Shown: positions 54,048 through 63,431 of the stretch, piece by piece
How the letters are laid out: every line of letters starts with the position of its first letter
Numbering within the stretch: the stretch's first letter is position 1
Source of the DNA: Dioscorea cayenensis subsp. rotundata
Lineage: Eukaryota; Streptophyta; Magnoliopsida; Dioscoreales; Dioscoreaceae
Assembly (NCBI RefSeq): GCF_009730915.1
Contig: NW_024086870.1
Location: 62,001-126,000 of the forward strand
Direction: 5' to 3'
Length of the DNA: 64,000 nt
The notes under the pieces: model-generated
What the model was told of the DNA's origin: nothing
The model's input: the letters and a program-made list of their open reading frames with translations, nothing else
Database searches by the model: none
Position numbers and translations under genes: made by a program

Positions 54048-54252
54048 GTAAGTCTAAAGTTTTTTATGATAGTGTTTAAAGTTTTTTTATTATAGTGTTT
54101 AACGATTTTCTAATAGTGTTTAATGTCTTTATGTTATCATTTAATTTGTCTACTTAACGCTTAATTATATATAATATCATTTAACAATTGATAATATCAT
54201 TTAAATATTTATAATATGGTCTTATTATATCTCATATCGTTTAACCTCGAAG
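54048..54252 (+). other. MULE intron made of GTTTAA units
   Basis: A GTAAGT donor and a TCGAAG acceptor enclose about nine units of roughly 20 bp, each with a TAGTGTTTAA or TATCATTTAA core. Confidence 0.6.
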
Positions 54253-54989
54253 ACTTTGTCGTGTGGAAGAATGACGTATCGACTACTACCCGGGACAAAT
54301 TATACACACTGCTTGAGAGGAAGGAGATGGTCACGGATGATGTGATGGACGCTTTTCAGTATGCATAATACAAAAAGTCGCTGAGCAAAGAGCCATATCT
54401 TTACAAGAAGCGCCTCCATCACCTGACCGCTATACTGCTTTATGTCAAACAGGGACGACGCGCATGAAACAATTATGGCTATGGTCGGGATGCTGTACGC
54501 AACTCGCGATGAAGTTCAAATTGTTATCCTCCCGATAATCATGAATGACCACTTCCATGTCGTCGTCCTTGACAATGATAAACAAGAATACATGCATTAT
54601 TCTTTGTGTCCGGGGTATGATAAAGACGCGTTGGACATGGTAAGTTCTTTAATTATGTCCGATTAATAGTGTTTGGTATTTAATCAGTATTCTAATCTCA
54701 ACTTGCATATCTCGACAGTGAATCTATTCGACAATCGTGTCGATATGGAGTTCGGTGAGTCGGCGACTGACAGTACCCACTGCTGCACGACATGGAAACC
54801 CCGAGCCAAAAACAAGGAAGCGTCGATTGCATGCCGCTCACGCCATGCGGTTTATCGAGCAATTACTTTAGGGTGAGAAGTTACGGCTACACGAGCAGAC
54901 GTTCCTTACCTCATATTAAGGTATGTTACCCGCATACTTAAGGAGGGGAGGGCAACCGGCGTCCATGAGAAAGGGGGATCATCACAGCA

Positions 54990-55320
54990 GTGTTAAATTT
55001 TTGTTTTTGAAGAACATGTCTTGTATATCTCAATGTCAATTTTGTTTTTCGAATGTAAACTCGACAAATTCAATTCATTGTTTTTTTGTTTCCGAAGAAC
55101 ATGACTTGTATATCTCAATGTAAATTTTGTTTGTTTTCAATTGTAAAGCAGGTTAAATTCCATTCAGTTTTATTTCATTGTTTAATTTATGTTCTAATTG
55201 TGTACATTTCAGTTTCATTGTTTAAATATACCATATATCGTTTAAACATCAATTTGAAATATTTTAAATTACAGTGTATCCGTTTAAAATAACACTGTCT
55301 CTGTTTAAATAAATGCTTTC
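54990..55320 (+). repeat. Convergent intergenic part of the MULE: 88-bp tandem copy and GTTTAAA array
   Basis: AAGAACATG followed by CTTGTATATCTCAATGT occurs at about 55010 and 55098 (period 88). GTTTAAA-type units follow from 55145 to 55320 in plus orientation. This lies between the ends of the two convergent MULE genes. Confidence 0.55.
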
Positions 55321-55919
55321 ATTAGAAAGTTGCCCATCAATACACAATGTTTCTCTTTAGAAGTCGGCTTATTTACAATGCCTAGTCGGTGACAGTTTCA
55401 TTGCAAGATCTCACGATTGTGACCGGATCCATGGCGGCGAGTTGTAATGTAACTCGCGGACATCAAACGCTTGCGACTCGATCCTCTTTTCGCTCTAGGG
55501 ACGGCCGCCGCCTTTCGTCACAAAGCGGTCGCAAACGAAGCTCGGGATTTTCCGCCCTCAAGGCGTATCGTCATCGCGGGTATGGGGGAATATAGCTTTC
55601 CTTATATGTCAATTTGTAATTGTCGACGGTGAAGTAGCCGCTAATAAATCGATGAACGTTGGTGTCTGTCTGCATTATTGCAGCGCAAGCGTGTTTGCAA
55701 GGGATACCATAAACTTGCCACCTTCGATATGAAGAAGTTCTGATGGCAAGATCTACAGAGTTGCTGCACTGGTCGATCACTTTGTCACAACGACCAACAC
55801 GAAGATTTCGGCTATCCTCAATAATGATCTCTACCTTCGAATGTATGTCTGGGCATAAGTAGGTCTCCTATATGTTCGCTTGCTCACGCCGGTTACATAA
55901 CATGCGCATCAACTTGAAC

Positions 55920-56100
55920 CTGGCAAATAAGGTTAAACAAAGATAGTGATGGTTAAATAATTCGTAAACATGTTTAAACATTATTGTAAATATTTAAACG
56001 AAAGGATTAATATTTAAAGTCAGACAAGTCGAATTAAACAAAGATTGAGAATATTTAAAGGGTAACACTAAATGTTAAGTGTAAATCAACATTCGCAGAC
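55920..56100 (-). other. Transposase intron with inverse GTTTAAA units
   Basis: On the minus strand a GTCTGC donor and a TTGCCAG acceptor enclose GTTTAAT, TTTAAAT and GTTTAAC cores spaced about 20 bp, in minus orientation like the gene. Confidence 0.5.
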
Positions 56101-57358
56101 CTTATGGAGTCGACCATTTTCGTCACCGGTAAATGACGAGCTTCCTTGATCCAAGCATTGAACGACTCCGCGACATTTGAATACATCTCACCCCAACGTG
56201 TGATGAGCTTCGGATTTATTAATCAACCAGTGATGAGCTTCGGGTGATGTGGCATGCAGTTCATTCACGGTATCATCGAAATCTTTAGCCGTAGATGCCC
56301 ACGCAATGCGGAAGCATATAGACCAGCACTCCTCCCTCAATGCCTTCTCAAGTCTGACATTGGCTTTCATAAAATTGGCCTCCAAATGTCGAAGACAGTA
56401 TGCATGTGGCGAAGAAGGGAAGACTCTCGCAATTGTGTTCACAAGGCCCTTGGACCTGTCCGACACGAAGGTAATTATCTCATGATAATCTCCTTCCTCG
56501 TATAAAGCATTGCCTAACTTAGATATGAACCAAGTCCAATTGCCATCGGTCTCGTTGTCGACTATACCGAAGGCGACGTGGAAAAAACCATTGTTTCCAT
56601 CTTTCCCTGGGGCACCCAGTAGTATACCCCGATATTTTCCAAGGAGGTGGGTACCATCGAGAAAAGCAGTGCCCCACGCAAGCCCTTTTTGAATCCCACA
56701 ATACACGCTACGAAAGAAAAGAATGCACGTTTAAAACTATCACCGTCTCTTTCCACGATCGCTAGCACTGCCAGGGATTTGTCTCGACCACCTTATCCAC
56801 ATACCAAAGCAAGCATCAGTAGTCGGAGATGTCACTCGCTGTCGAGGACCACCCGGCATGCTCTTTTCCCAACCAAGCTCGCTTGTATGGTATGTGGACA
56901 CCATGTTCCCGCAACATGTCCTTCCGAATGTCGATGGCCTTGCATAAGAGTCGGTCTTTGAGCTTCGAATCACTCGTACGCTAACCCATTTTTTGCGCGC
57001 TTTGGATGTGACGCGAACCTATGCCACCAACGCAAGTGTGTGACGGGTTGATTGTCTTGATTCTAAAAGTATGTTTGTTATACTCTTTTGATGCATGAAG
57101 ACGGCAACGACAACCATCGGCAGCGCATTCCACGATCACCTCGATGTTTTTCGTTCTTTATGAATTTGAAGTCAAAATTCCGTTTGATTACATGATTTCG
57201 AAGTACATCCCTAAAATGTTCGACACCGTCAAAACGTTGTCCAATATCCAACGACAGCACTTCAAAATGATCCGGCGAGGAAGGAAGACATCCCAGCACG
57301 TCAGGGGCACCATGGGGATGAGCAGGGAGCACTCGCGAATCCCGAATTCCCCATGACA

Positions 57359-57612
57359 CTTCGATCAAATGAAAAGATCAATATGTTAAGCGGAGAATAT
57401 AATGTTTAAGTGATAATGATAATATTTAAAGCGTTAAATTAAATACTTAAGCGATTCATCAGATAATGTAAAGCGACTAGTACAAGATGTTAACGATGAT
57501 GAGACATATTTAAACATTAATGAACCCATACTAACTGGATCAAATAAAAGAGAAGGAACTTCTGACGAGTAAAAACTCGTTTTCATTAGGATTCAGCGAT
57601 GGCACATCTTAC
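57359..57612 (-). other. Transposase intron between PB1-like and MuDR parts with inverse units
   Basis: Donor GTAAGA and acceptor TCGAAG on the minus strand enclose CGCTTAA and CTTTAAAT cores in minus orientation (57385-57500). Confidence 0.55.
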
Positions 57613-58139
57613 GTCTCGACAACAAGATCAACTACAGCACATTTGAAGATGGAGTACACGTGACACATCCACTGGAAGTCGACATCGTTTTCTATTGGAC
57701 AAACCGTTTTATATCCATCCGGTGTGATAAACTTAACCACGATAAGAGAAACTTGAGACCCCATCGCTCACATATCTCATCTAACACCAACTCCCAAGAA
57801 GTCCGAGCCGTGAACATTAGCACTCTTTCCCTCCCCGATTGAATCTAGCAATACCACAAAAACTCTCCATAATATATCGGTCGAAAAACCAAATCGATCA
57901 AAACCAAATGAAATGAAGAACAAAAAAATAAGGCGAAGAAGAAGAAGAAGAAGAAGATGTAAACAACAAACAACGATCGGATAAGGGCGAACAAAAAGTG
58001 CATGCGATTGTATGCATAGAGGTTAGACTAGAGCGTGATGTGATTGGGCGGTATTTTTTTCCTCCATCCCAAGGGCAAAAAGGGAAATATATATCATCTG
58101 TCGCGATGAAGACATATTGTCATCGCTCGACATGAGTAT

Positions 58140-58625
58140 CTGTTTAAAGCGTCGAAAGCTTTTTTTATGTTTAAACAAATACATATAGTGTTTAAAAATA
58201 ACGGTTACTGTTTAAATAAAAGTCTATATCATGTAAATAATACGTAAAACCGTTTAAATATAGTGATTTAACTGTTTAAAATATATGTTATTGTTTAAAT
58301 TGAATGCTTTCACTGACATCGCGTTGAAGATGGGTACCTCCTGGGTCACTGTTTAAACATTTTTATGTATTTTCTTAAACACCGTTGTCATTGTTTAAAG
58401 AGTAAATTGATTATTGTTTAACTTTTTGTATTGTTTACAATGTCGTTCTTTGTTTCCCAAATTGTTTTTACTATGTCTATGTTTAAATTTCACAAGTTAT
58501 CTCAAGGAGACACTCAAATAGGTTTGTTTGTTTAAAATATTTTAAAGCGCTTTACTATGGAGAATCGATTAAATATCATAAGTTCACATTCAAATAAACT
58601 TGTTTCGTTTAAAATAAAACATTTA
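58140..58625 (+). repeat. Longest GTTTAAA array in the MULE
   Basis: At least twelve units with a GTTTAAA or GTTTAAAT core, spaced mostly 19-23 bp (58140-58450 and again 58500-58625), in plus orientation. It appears to be part of an internally duplicated segment related to 55145-55960. Confidence 0.7.
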
Positions 58626-58847
58626 CAGACATTTACAACGTCTTCTCGGACCTTGGGACACTCACGACTCGACCCTCGTAGAAGCGAAACAAGTGTGCAT
58701 ACATTCGAATGCTCACGGCGGTTGCATAACATACGCATCAACTTGAACCCTGACAGCGTAGAACATTAAAAAGGTTAAACAAACACATTCATGAAAAAGC
58801 GTCTATTAATCAATGTGTCGTGGTCGACTTAGCGAAGATCACGATAG

Positions 58848-59305
58848 TTAAACACGAAAGTAATAGTTGTCTATCTGACGTAAGGTTCTTAAGCGGTAAC
58901 AAAAAGTCTCAGTGATAAATATCAACTCCGTCTTAAAGGATGTTTCCTTATCTCCCTCCTCTAGAGAATCCTCATGATCACGCATAAGTGAAAACTTTCT
59001 TTTCGACCCAGTCGAAATGGCCGCTAATTGCTTGCCGTCATCCATCGCTGGAGAATCCTCTGCATTCGAGCGATTATGCGAGTATTTCGACTTGGGCGGG
59101 GAAAAAGATAGTTTAACTTGTTCGTGATTACTGGTGATTGATTCTCAAGATAAGGAGGATCACAAGACATCCTTTCGAGATAGAGTTGATCTTGAACTTT
59201 CAGTCGACTCCAGCGAATATCATACTGCGGGGAAGTAGATGACGAGGAGGAAGAGGAGGAGGAGGAGGAGGAGGAGGATGAGGACGACGAGGAGTGGTTG
59301 TCCAT
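58848..59305 (-). CDS. Ser-rich minus-strand open frames in the MULE, unidentified
   Basis: One frame (59305-59024) starts MDNHS, runs through about twenty Ser encoded by an AGG/AGA-type purine repeat on the plus strand, and continues TSPQYDIRWSRLKVQDQLYL. The adjacent frame (about 59105-58848) reads SKYSHNRSNAEDSPAMDDGK and KRKFSLMRDHEDSLEEGDKE, an acidic/basic linker-like composition. Together they may be a linker of the transposase gene, connected with the duplicated PB1-like segment further upstream, or a separate small MULE protein. I recognise no family. A frame shift near 59100 separates the two parts. Confidence 0.35.
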
Positions 59306-59441
59306 GGGAAGGGTTCTTCCTTGTTATTTATGGTGTGAAGTCCATGAGCGGTGACGCTCGTATCCAGAAAAAAAGTTAAGCGATGCGATGGGACCGAAAG
59401 CGTTGGCTGATGACGAGCAGGTGTTCGGATATTTATGTTAT

Positions 59442-59481
59442 CGTGCGTAAGAATTAATGCGATCATTAATTCTTATGCACG
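59442..59481. repeat. Near-perfect 18-bp-arm hairpin
   Basis: CGTGCGTAAGAATTAATG and its inverse, with one mismatch (a G-T wobble in RNA), are separated by CGAT. It lies upstream of the Ser-rich frame on the minus strand. It could be a terminator-like or regulatory hairpin, or a relic of another small insertion. Confidence 0.7.
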
Positions 59482-59739
59482 GGATCTCATAACCTTACAC
59501 TGTCGCGTGCCACTGCGATAATTCGGATCAAAGCGAAAAAGATCACCGTTTCTAGCGAGACTTTGAGAATTTACGTGTTAATATGAATAGTTATACATGT
59601 AAAGATAAAGTTAAAGCGGAGATGACAATTATTAAACATATTGGTAATATATTTAAAGCAGGATAATAGCAAATAGTTAAACGAGTATTTAAAAATATAC
59701 AAATAGATAACCATAAAGCGAGAAGAACTTTACTAACTG

Positions 59740-60180
59740 AAATGAACTCGTTTTCAAAGCGGAGACAACGATGGCACATGCTTTGTCTCGACTGATAAAA
59801 TCGACTACAACTCATTTGAAGATGGAGTGCACTTGACCAATCCGATGGAAATCAACTTCATTTTCTGTTGGAGAAACCGATTTATATATTTGGGTATGAT
59901 AAACTTCACCCGGACTACTGCAAATGAGATTTGCCCTATAATAAAGCACCGCGGAATGGTCAAACTGATAGCAACGAAGAGATTCTCACCGTATTATGAA
60001 ACCGACAAAACTGAAGTCGAACAAATCAAATGAGGAGAAATGAGGAGAAGAACAAGATGTACTGCAACTTCTAGGCATTGTCTATCGAAACCAAAGCGAA
60101 AAACCGCTGAAAAGGTTGAGCATGATGTGATTTGACGCTTTTCTTTTCCCACTATTTTTCGAGGGCAAAAATAGGATTTC
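59740..60180 (-). repeat. Duplicated PB1-like 5' region of the MULE transposase
   Basis: This segment is a diverged copy of about 57550-58090. Shared words include AACTCGTTTTCA, CGATGGCACAT, TTTGAAGATGGAGT, TTCTNTTGGA and GCGTGATGTGATT. Both copies can encode a VKFI-P...ENDVDF/ENEVDF stretch on the minus strand. The splice donor GTAAGA of the inner copy is replaced by AAAGCA here. Confidence 0.65.
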
Positions 60181-60312
60181 ACAACATTGACCCATTTGAA
60201 GTGAACGGTAGAGGGTAAAAGGGAAGTTAAACACTAACGGAAGGGCTGTCCGGGGTGTGTAAAAGTAGGAGGGGGGTTTTTGGGAAGTTTTGAAAATTAC
60301 AGTAATTTTCCC

Positions 60313-60321
60313 TATAATTAA
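60313..60321 (+). repeat. Right 9-bp target site duplication TATAATTAA
   Basis: Identical to 50760-50768 and directly adjacent to the element's right end AATTTTCCC. It lies 77 bases before the FRIGIDA-like start codon. Confidence 0.8.
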
Positions 60322-60398
60322 AGCTATAAAATTATGTATATAATCATCTTGATATAGTGGCACTGGCCGCATTGGCCTAAACCGAAAACCAAAAACCA

Positions 60399-63300
60399 AT
60401 GTCGGGGGAGCTAGTCTCCGGCGAAAGTCTCCAGAAATCCTTCAATGAGCTCGAATCCCAGCAAGCCCTAATCTCCAATTGCACTTCCTTATGGAAATCC
60501 CTCTCCATTCACTTCTCCGCGCTGAAAAAGTCCCTCTCCGATCGCTCCCACGCCATCGATTCCAAGCTTAAAACTCTCGATGCCAGCACCCAGGAATCCC
60601 TCGCATCCCTTGACCTTCGTGAATCCTCCCTCTCCGATCGCGAGGCCGCTGCCGCCGCCCGTATACGAGAACTCCAGCTTTCCGCCCTTGCTGACATTGA
60701 AAATCCCAATTCGAAGCAGCCTGACGATGTGCCAGGCATCCTCCGATGGTACTCCCGTCGCATGGACTCTTCTGGGATTTGGCGCTTCATGGTGTCTCGC
60801 CGCAAGGACCTGGCTCTTCTCCGGAAGGAGATCTCTGATGCTGTGTCGGAATCCGTCGACCCGGCTCGGTTGGTACTCGACGCTGTGAATGATTTCATGG
60901 AGAAGAAGATGAGAGAGAAGGGAGGCCCTGATCGGTGCTGGGCGCTGGGAATGCTGATTCGTGTTTTGTATGATTTTGACGCCGGGAATGCGCTGAAGGT
61001 ATCTGGGAGTATCCGTGAGAGGGCGGCGAAGGTCGTGGAGAGGTGGAAGGAGGAGGCGAAGGAGGAGGGAGGAATGATTGGAGGGCCGGAGGCGCAGATA
61101 CTCTTGCAGCTGGTGGTGGTTTTTGGGTTGCAGTCCAAATTTGAGCAGGAGTTTTTGAAGAAGTTGGTGCTTCACCATGCTTCCAGGAAGGAAATGCCCA
61201 AACTCGCTACTTATTTAGGTTTTGGGGAAAAATTGGCAGGTGACATTGTTATTCTTTACATTTTTCAGTATCTTAGTTCTTGATTTTCTCAAAGATTTCA
61301 TAGTTTTGTTGTTACTTCTGATAACAAGTTCTTGTTTACTGCTGTCAATTGCTCCTGTTTTAGATAAGCAAGTTAGATATCACTCTTGGACGCTTTATTA
61401 AGGATATATACCATTTAGTGACTTTCCCTTGTAAAAAGATTGTCTTTATACTTTGTTTTGAGATGTTCTTGTAATTTACTATGTTGTTAATCAGTTTGAA
61501 GATGTTGCCTTAGGATCTGGATGTTTGAACTCAGTTAGCAGTTGCAAAACAATGAAATGGCAGTGATTAGGAATTAGTTGAATTCTTCTTAGTCAATGTT
61601 TTATATATGTCGTTTTAAGGGTACGTAGTGTGTTCTTTTGAAGTGCCATTGGAAGTGATTTTTAGTTGTTACTGGGGAAGGACAATGGGGTGTTACAACA
61701 TCATAGTAAAGATTTTCATAATTACAGTGAATTGTTTGGCTCCTGTTGGTTCATGATAGTAGTCTGATATCTGATTAGTTCTAATACGAAAAGGTTCTTC
61801 ACAGGCTTTTCGGTTGGAAAAATTTTCAGGCTGGATGGCCCATGGCTTCTTTATTTTCGTCTTAATGTTTTGGGCTCTCTAAAAGATGTGTTAGTGAATT
61901 GGAGTCCGTATAAACAAGATTACGAGACATTGTTGTTACATGCTTGTTTGATTTGCTTGTCGGGGGTGCATGCTAATTTTGCACTAGGGCTTCCTGAATT
62001 TAACCGACAGACCTTTGGATTTCTTTTATAACTAATTTTTGTTGTGATAAACTATAGAGAGAAGTATATTCATGTGACTTGCATTGTGACTTATAAAATT
62101 TGAATCAGTAACCAGACCATTTAGAGAATTATACCCTTTTTGAGTGTTGAATCACTATTGGTAAGGGTAATGCAGTGAGAAAGCATATTGTAGGTATGGA
62201 TCACACAAATCAAAATTAACACATACACCTAAGGTAAATAAAGATTTGCTTGAAGGATTCAGTGTGTTTATCTCTTATTCCTATTAAGATGTACCTCAAG
62301 AAACCTAATGTCATTTTAAAACACTCGTTTGATCCATTTGCTGTTGTAGCTTTTCTTTATATGGAATAACTGTTTTGTACCATCATCAAACATTTGATTA
62401 AGATGCTTGCACACCTGCAGATATTATTGATGAGTTGGGGAAGACTGGGAAGGAGCTTGAGGCTATCTACTTTGCTTATGAGTCTGGTTTCACTGACAAA
62501 TTTTCTCCAGTCCCTCTCTTGAAGTCCTATGTTCAAAGCTCAAGGAAGAATGCCGCATCCATATTGAAGAATGGGAATCGCTCCCCCGCTGCTACGGTAT
62601 GCCAATGTGAACGTATTGATTGTGCTCCTTATTTTGCATCATGAAATAGCACAAAATTACTAATGCCACATATAGTGCAGTTGGTAGCATTATGCTTCTT
62701 ATAATTGTATATCAAATCCTCTTCGGTATGGGACAATGTCCTTGTGATGGTCATCCATACTTCTCCAAATTTCTGTCTTTGTTTCAAAAATCTTTTGATT
62801 TATTATGGAATGTTGTAAGTTAGTGAGAAGGTTTTGCTTGCCTATCCTTGGTCATAAGTTCAATCACCTCGGTCCATACTAAGAGGAAACATCTAATCCT
62901 ACTTATTCATAGGAAGAGTCAATCACAATGGAGTTGAATGCCCTCAAGTCAGTCATCAAGTGCGTTGAAACTTACAAGCTAGAATCAAAGTTCACTATCA
63001 ATGGTCTGAAGAAGCGTGTCGCTCAGCTAGAAAAAACCAAGGCTGACAAGAAGAAGACGTCAACACCAAACAAGTCTCATATGAAGAGAACAAGACCTGG
63101 TGGTCCTCCTGCTCCTTTTCGGCCAACCAAAGCAAGCAGGACCTTGAATACATCATACCCTTCACTTAATCAGCGTCCACCCATTCCACCTCAAGTCGGA
63201 GGATCTCGCCATTCCTTCAAATATTCTGAACAGGGAGGCTTTGATGGACCAAGTTCTGGATCTCACAGATGGAGTCCCAACCCAGTTTCACAACCATATC

Positions 63301-63431
63301 ATGTTCCTGAAGACATCATTGGAGCTCGAGGCAATATAGCATATAGTGGATTATCGTCAAGCTATGGTGGTGTCGACTATGCTCCTTCTCACGCAACCAC
63401 CACTCCCCAGCCTCATCAGTATACTAGGTAA
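60399..63431 (+). CDS. FRIGIDA-like protein (FRL3/4 type), 511 aa, three exons
   Basis: The Frigida superfamily includes FRI, which activates the flowering repressor FLC in Arabidopsis; relatives FRL3-5 have less clear nuclear roles. Exons are 60399-61239, 62421-62596 and 62913-63431, all GT-AG and in phase. Residues 1-100 form a probable coiled coil (SFNELESQQALISNCTSLWK; LASLDLRESSLSDREAAAAA). The family core follows: DVPGILRWYSRRMDSSGIWR, DPARLVLDAVNDFM, RCWALGMLIRVLYDF, EAQILLQLVVVFGL, then ELEAIYFAYESGFTDKFSPV and LLKSYVQSSRKNA. The Pro/Ser/Tyr-rich C-terminal tail (TSYPSLNQRPPIPPQVGG to TPQPHQYTR) is typical of the FRL4 type. The stop TAA overlaps a possible donor (AGGTAACA), so a longer isoform is conceivable. 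The Mutator-like element ends only 86 bp upstream. Confidence 0.92.

Larger units (their letters stand above)
51700..54900 (+). pseudogene. MULE-borne DUF1985/Ulp1-like protease gene, broken or heavily spliced
   Basis: The plus strand shows pieces of the ULP-like gene carried by some plant MULEs. Near 51830-52010 the frame reads TPYGFIESKV and then RDVALVLGMRCDGERYHL, matching the DUF1985 type found with Ulp1 domains. Near 52330-52450 is a piece containing GCSVALNVRFYESTGAGKKV. The protease-like part lies at 54470-54880, with IVILPIIMNDHFHVVVLDND (the His-containing strand of C48 proteases) and a C-terminal AHAMRFIEQLL. The catalytic Cys region cannot be located with confidence. Introns with GTAATA or GTAAGC (52518 or 52544) to TTAG (52750), and GTAAGT (54048) to AG (54252), interrupt it. 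Stops and frame changes elsewhere suggest decay. Confidence 0.6.
55560..57860 (-). pseudogene. MULE transposase (MURA-like), minus strand, exons with PB1-like, MuDR, MULE and SWIM parts
   Basis: The transposase would bind the element ends and catalyse cut-and-paste movement. Reading the minus strand: 57810-57613 gives an N-terminal part, MFTARTSWELVLDEICERWG, and in another frame VKFITPDGYKTVCPIENDVD, resembling PB1-like N-termini of plant MULE transposases. A GTAAGA donor (57612) and AG (57359) bound an intron. 57358-57078 holds the MuDR domain (IGQRFDGVEHFRDVLRNHVI, then CRWL). 56706-56188 holds the MULE catalytic core (FLDGTHLLGKYRGILLGAPG, FHVAFGIVDNETDGNWTWFI, SDRSKGLVNTIARVFP, HAYCLRHLEANF). 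An intron from 56100 to 55920 is likely. 55780-55571 holds the SWIM zinc finger (YRRWQVYGIPCKHACAAIMQ). Frame changes between the MuDR and catalytic parts suggest the gene is damaged. DDE acidic residues cannot be fixed with certainty. Confidence 0.75.
50769..60312. mobile_element. Mutator-like element (MULE), Kaonashi type with ULP1-like gene, 9.5 kb
   Basis: The element is bounded by a 9-bp target duplication, typical of Mutator-like transposons. Its terminal inverted repeats are degenerate: left GTGGAAATTGCC, right (complement) GGGAAAATTACTG. Inside both are AAAACCCCC-CTCCT-like tracts within the first 90 bases. It carries a minus-strand transposase gene and a plus-strand gene with DUF1985 and Ulp1 protease parts, the pairing known from Kaonashi MULEs. 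The reading frames are short and shift often, partly because of introns and partly because of decay. CpG is frequent, which argues against long-standing methylation decay. The intact target duplication also suggests a fairly recent insertion. Part of the transposase gene is duplicated internally. Whether it is still mobile cannot be told; the frames suggest not. Confidence 0.85.

Noticed and set aside
50769-60312. Possibility that the 9.5-kb element is an LTR retroelement or a Helitron
   Set aside because: No long direct terminal repeats, reverse transcriptase or RepHel motifs are seen, while MuDR, MULE core and SWIM parts and a 9-bp target duplication are.
62435-62644. Separate small gene between the FRIGIDA-like exons
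   Set aside because: It is the second exon of the FRIGIDA-like gene read through into its intron.
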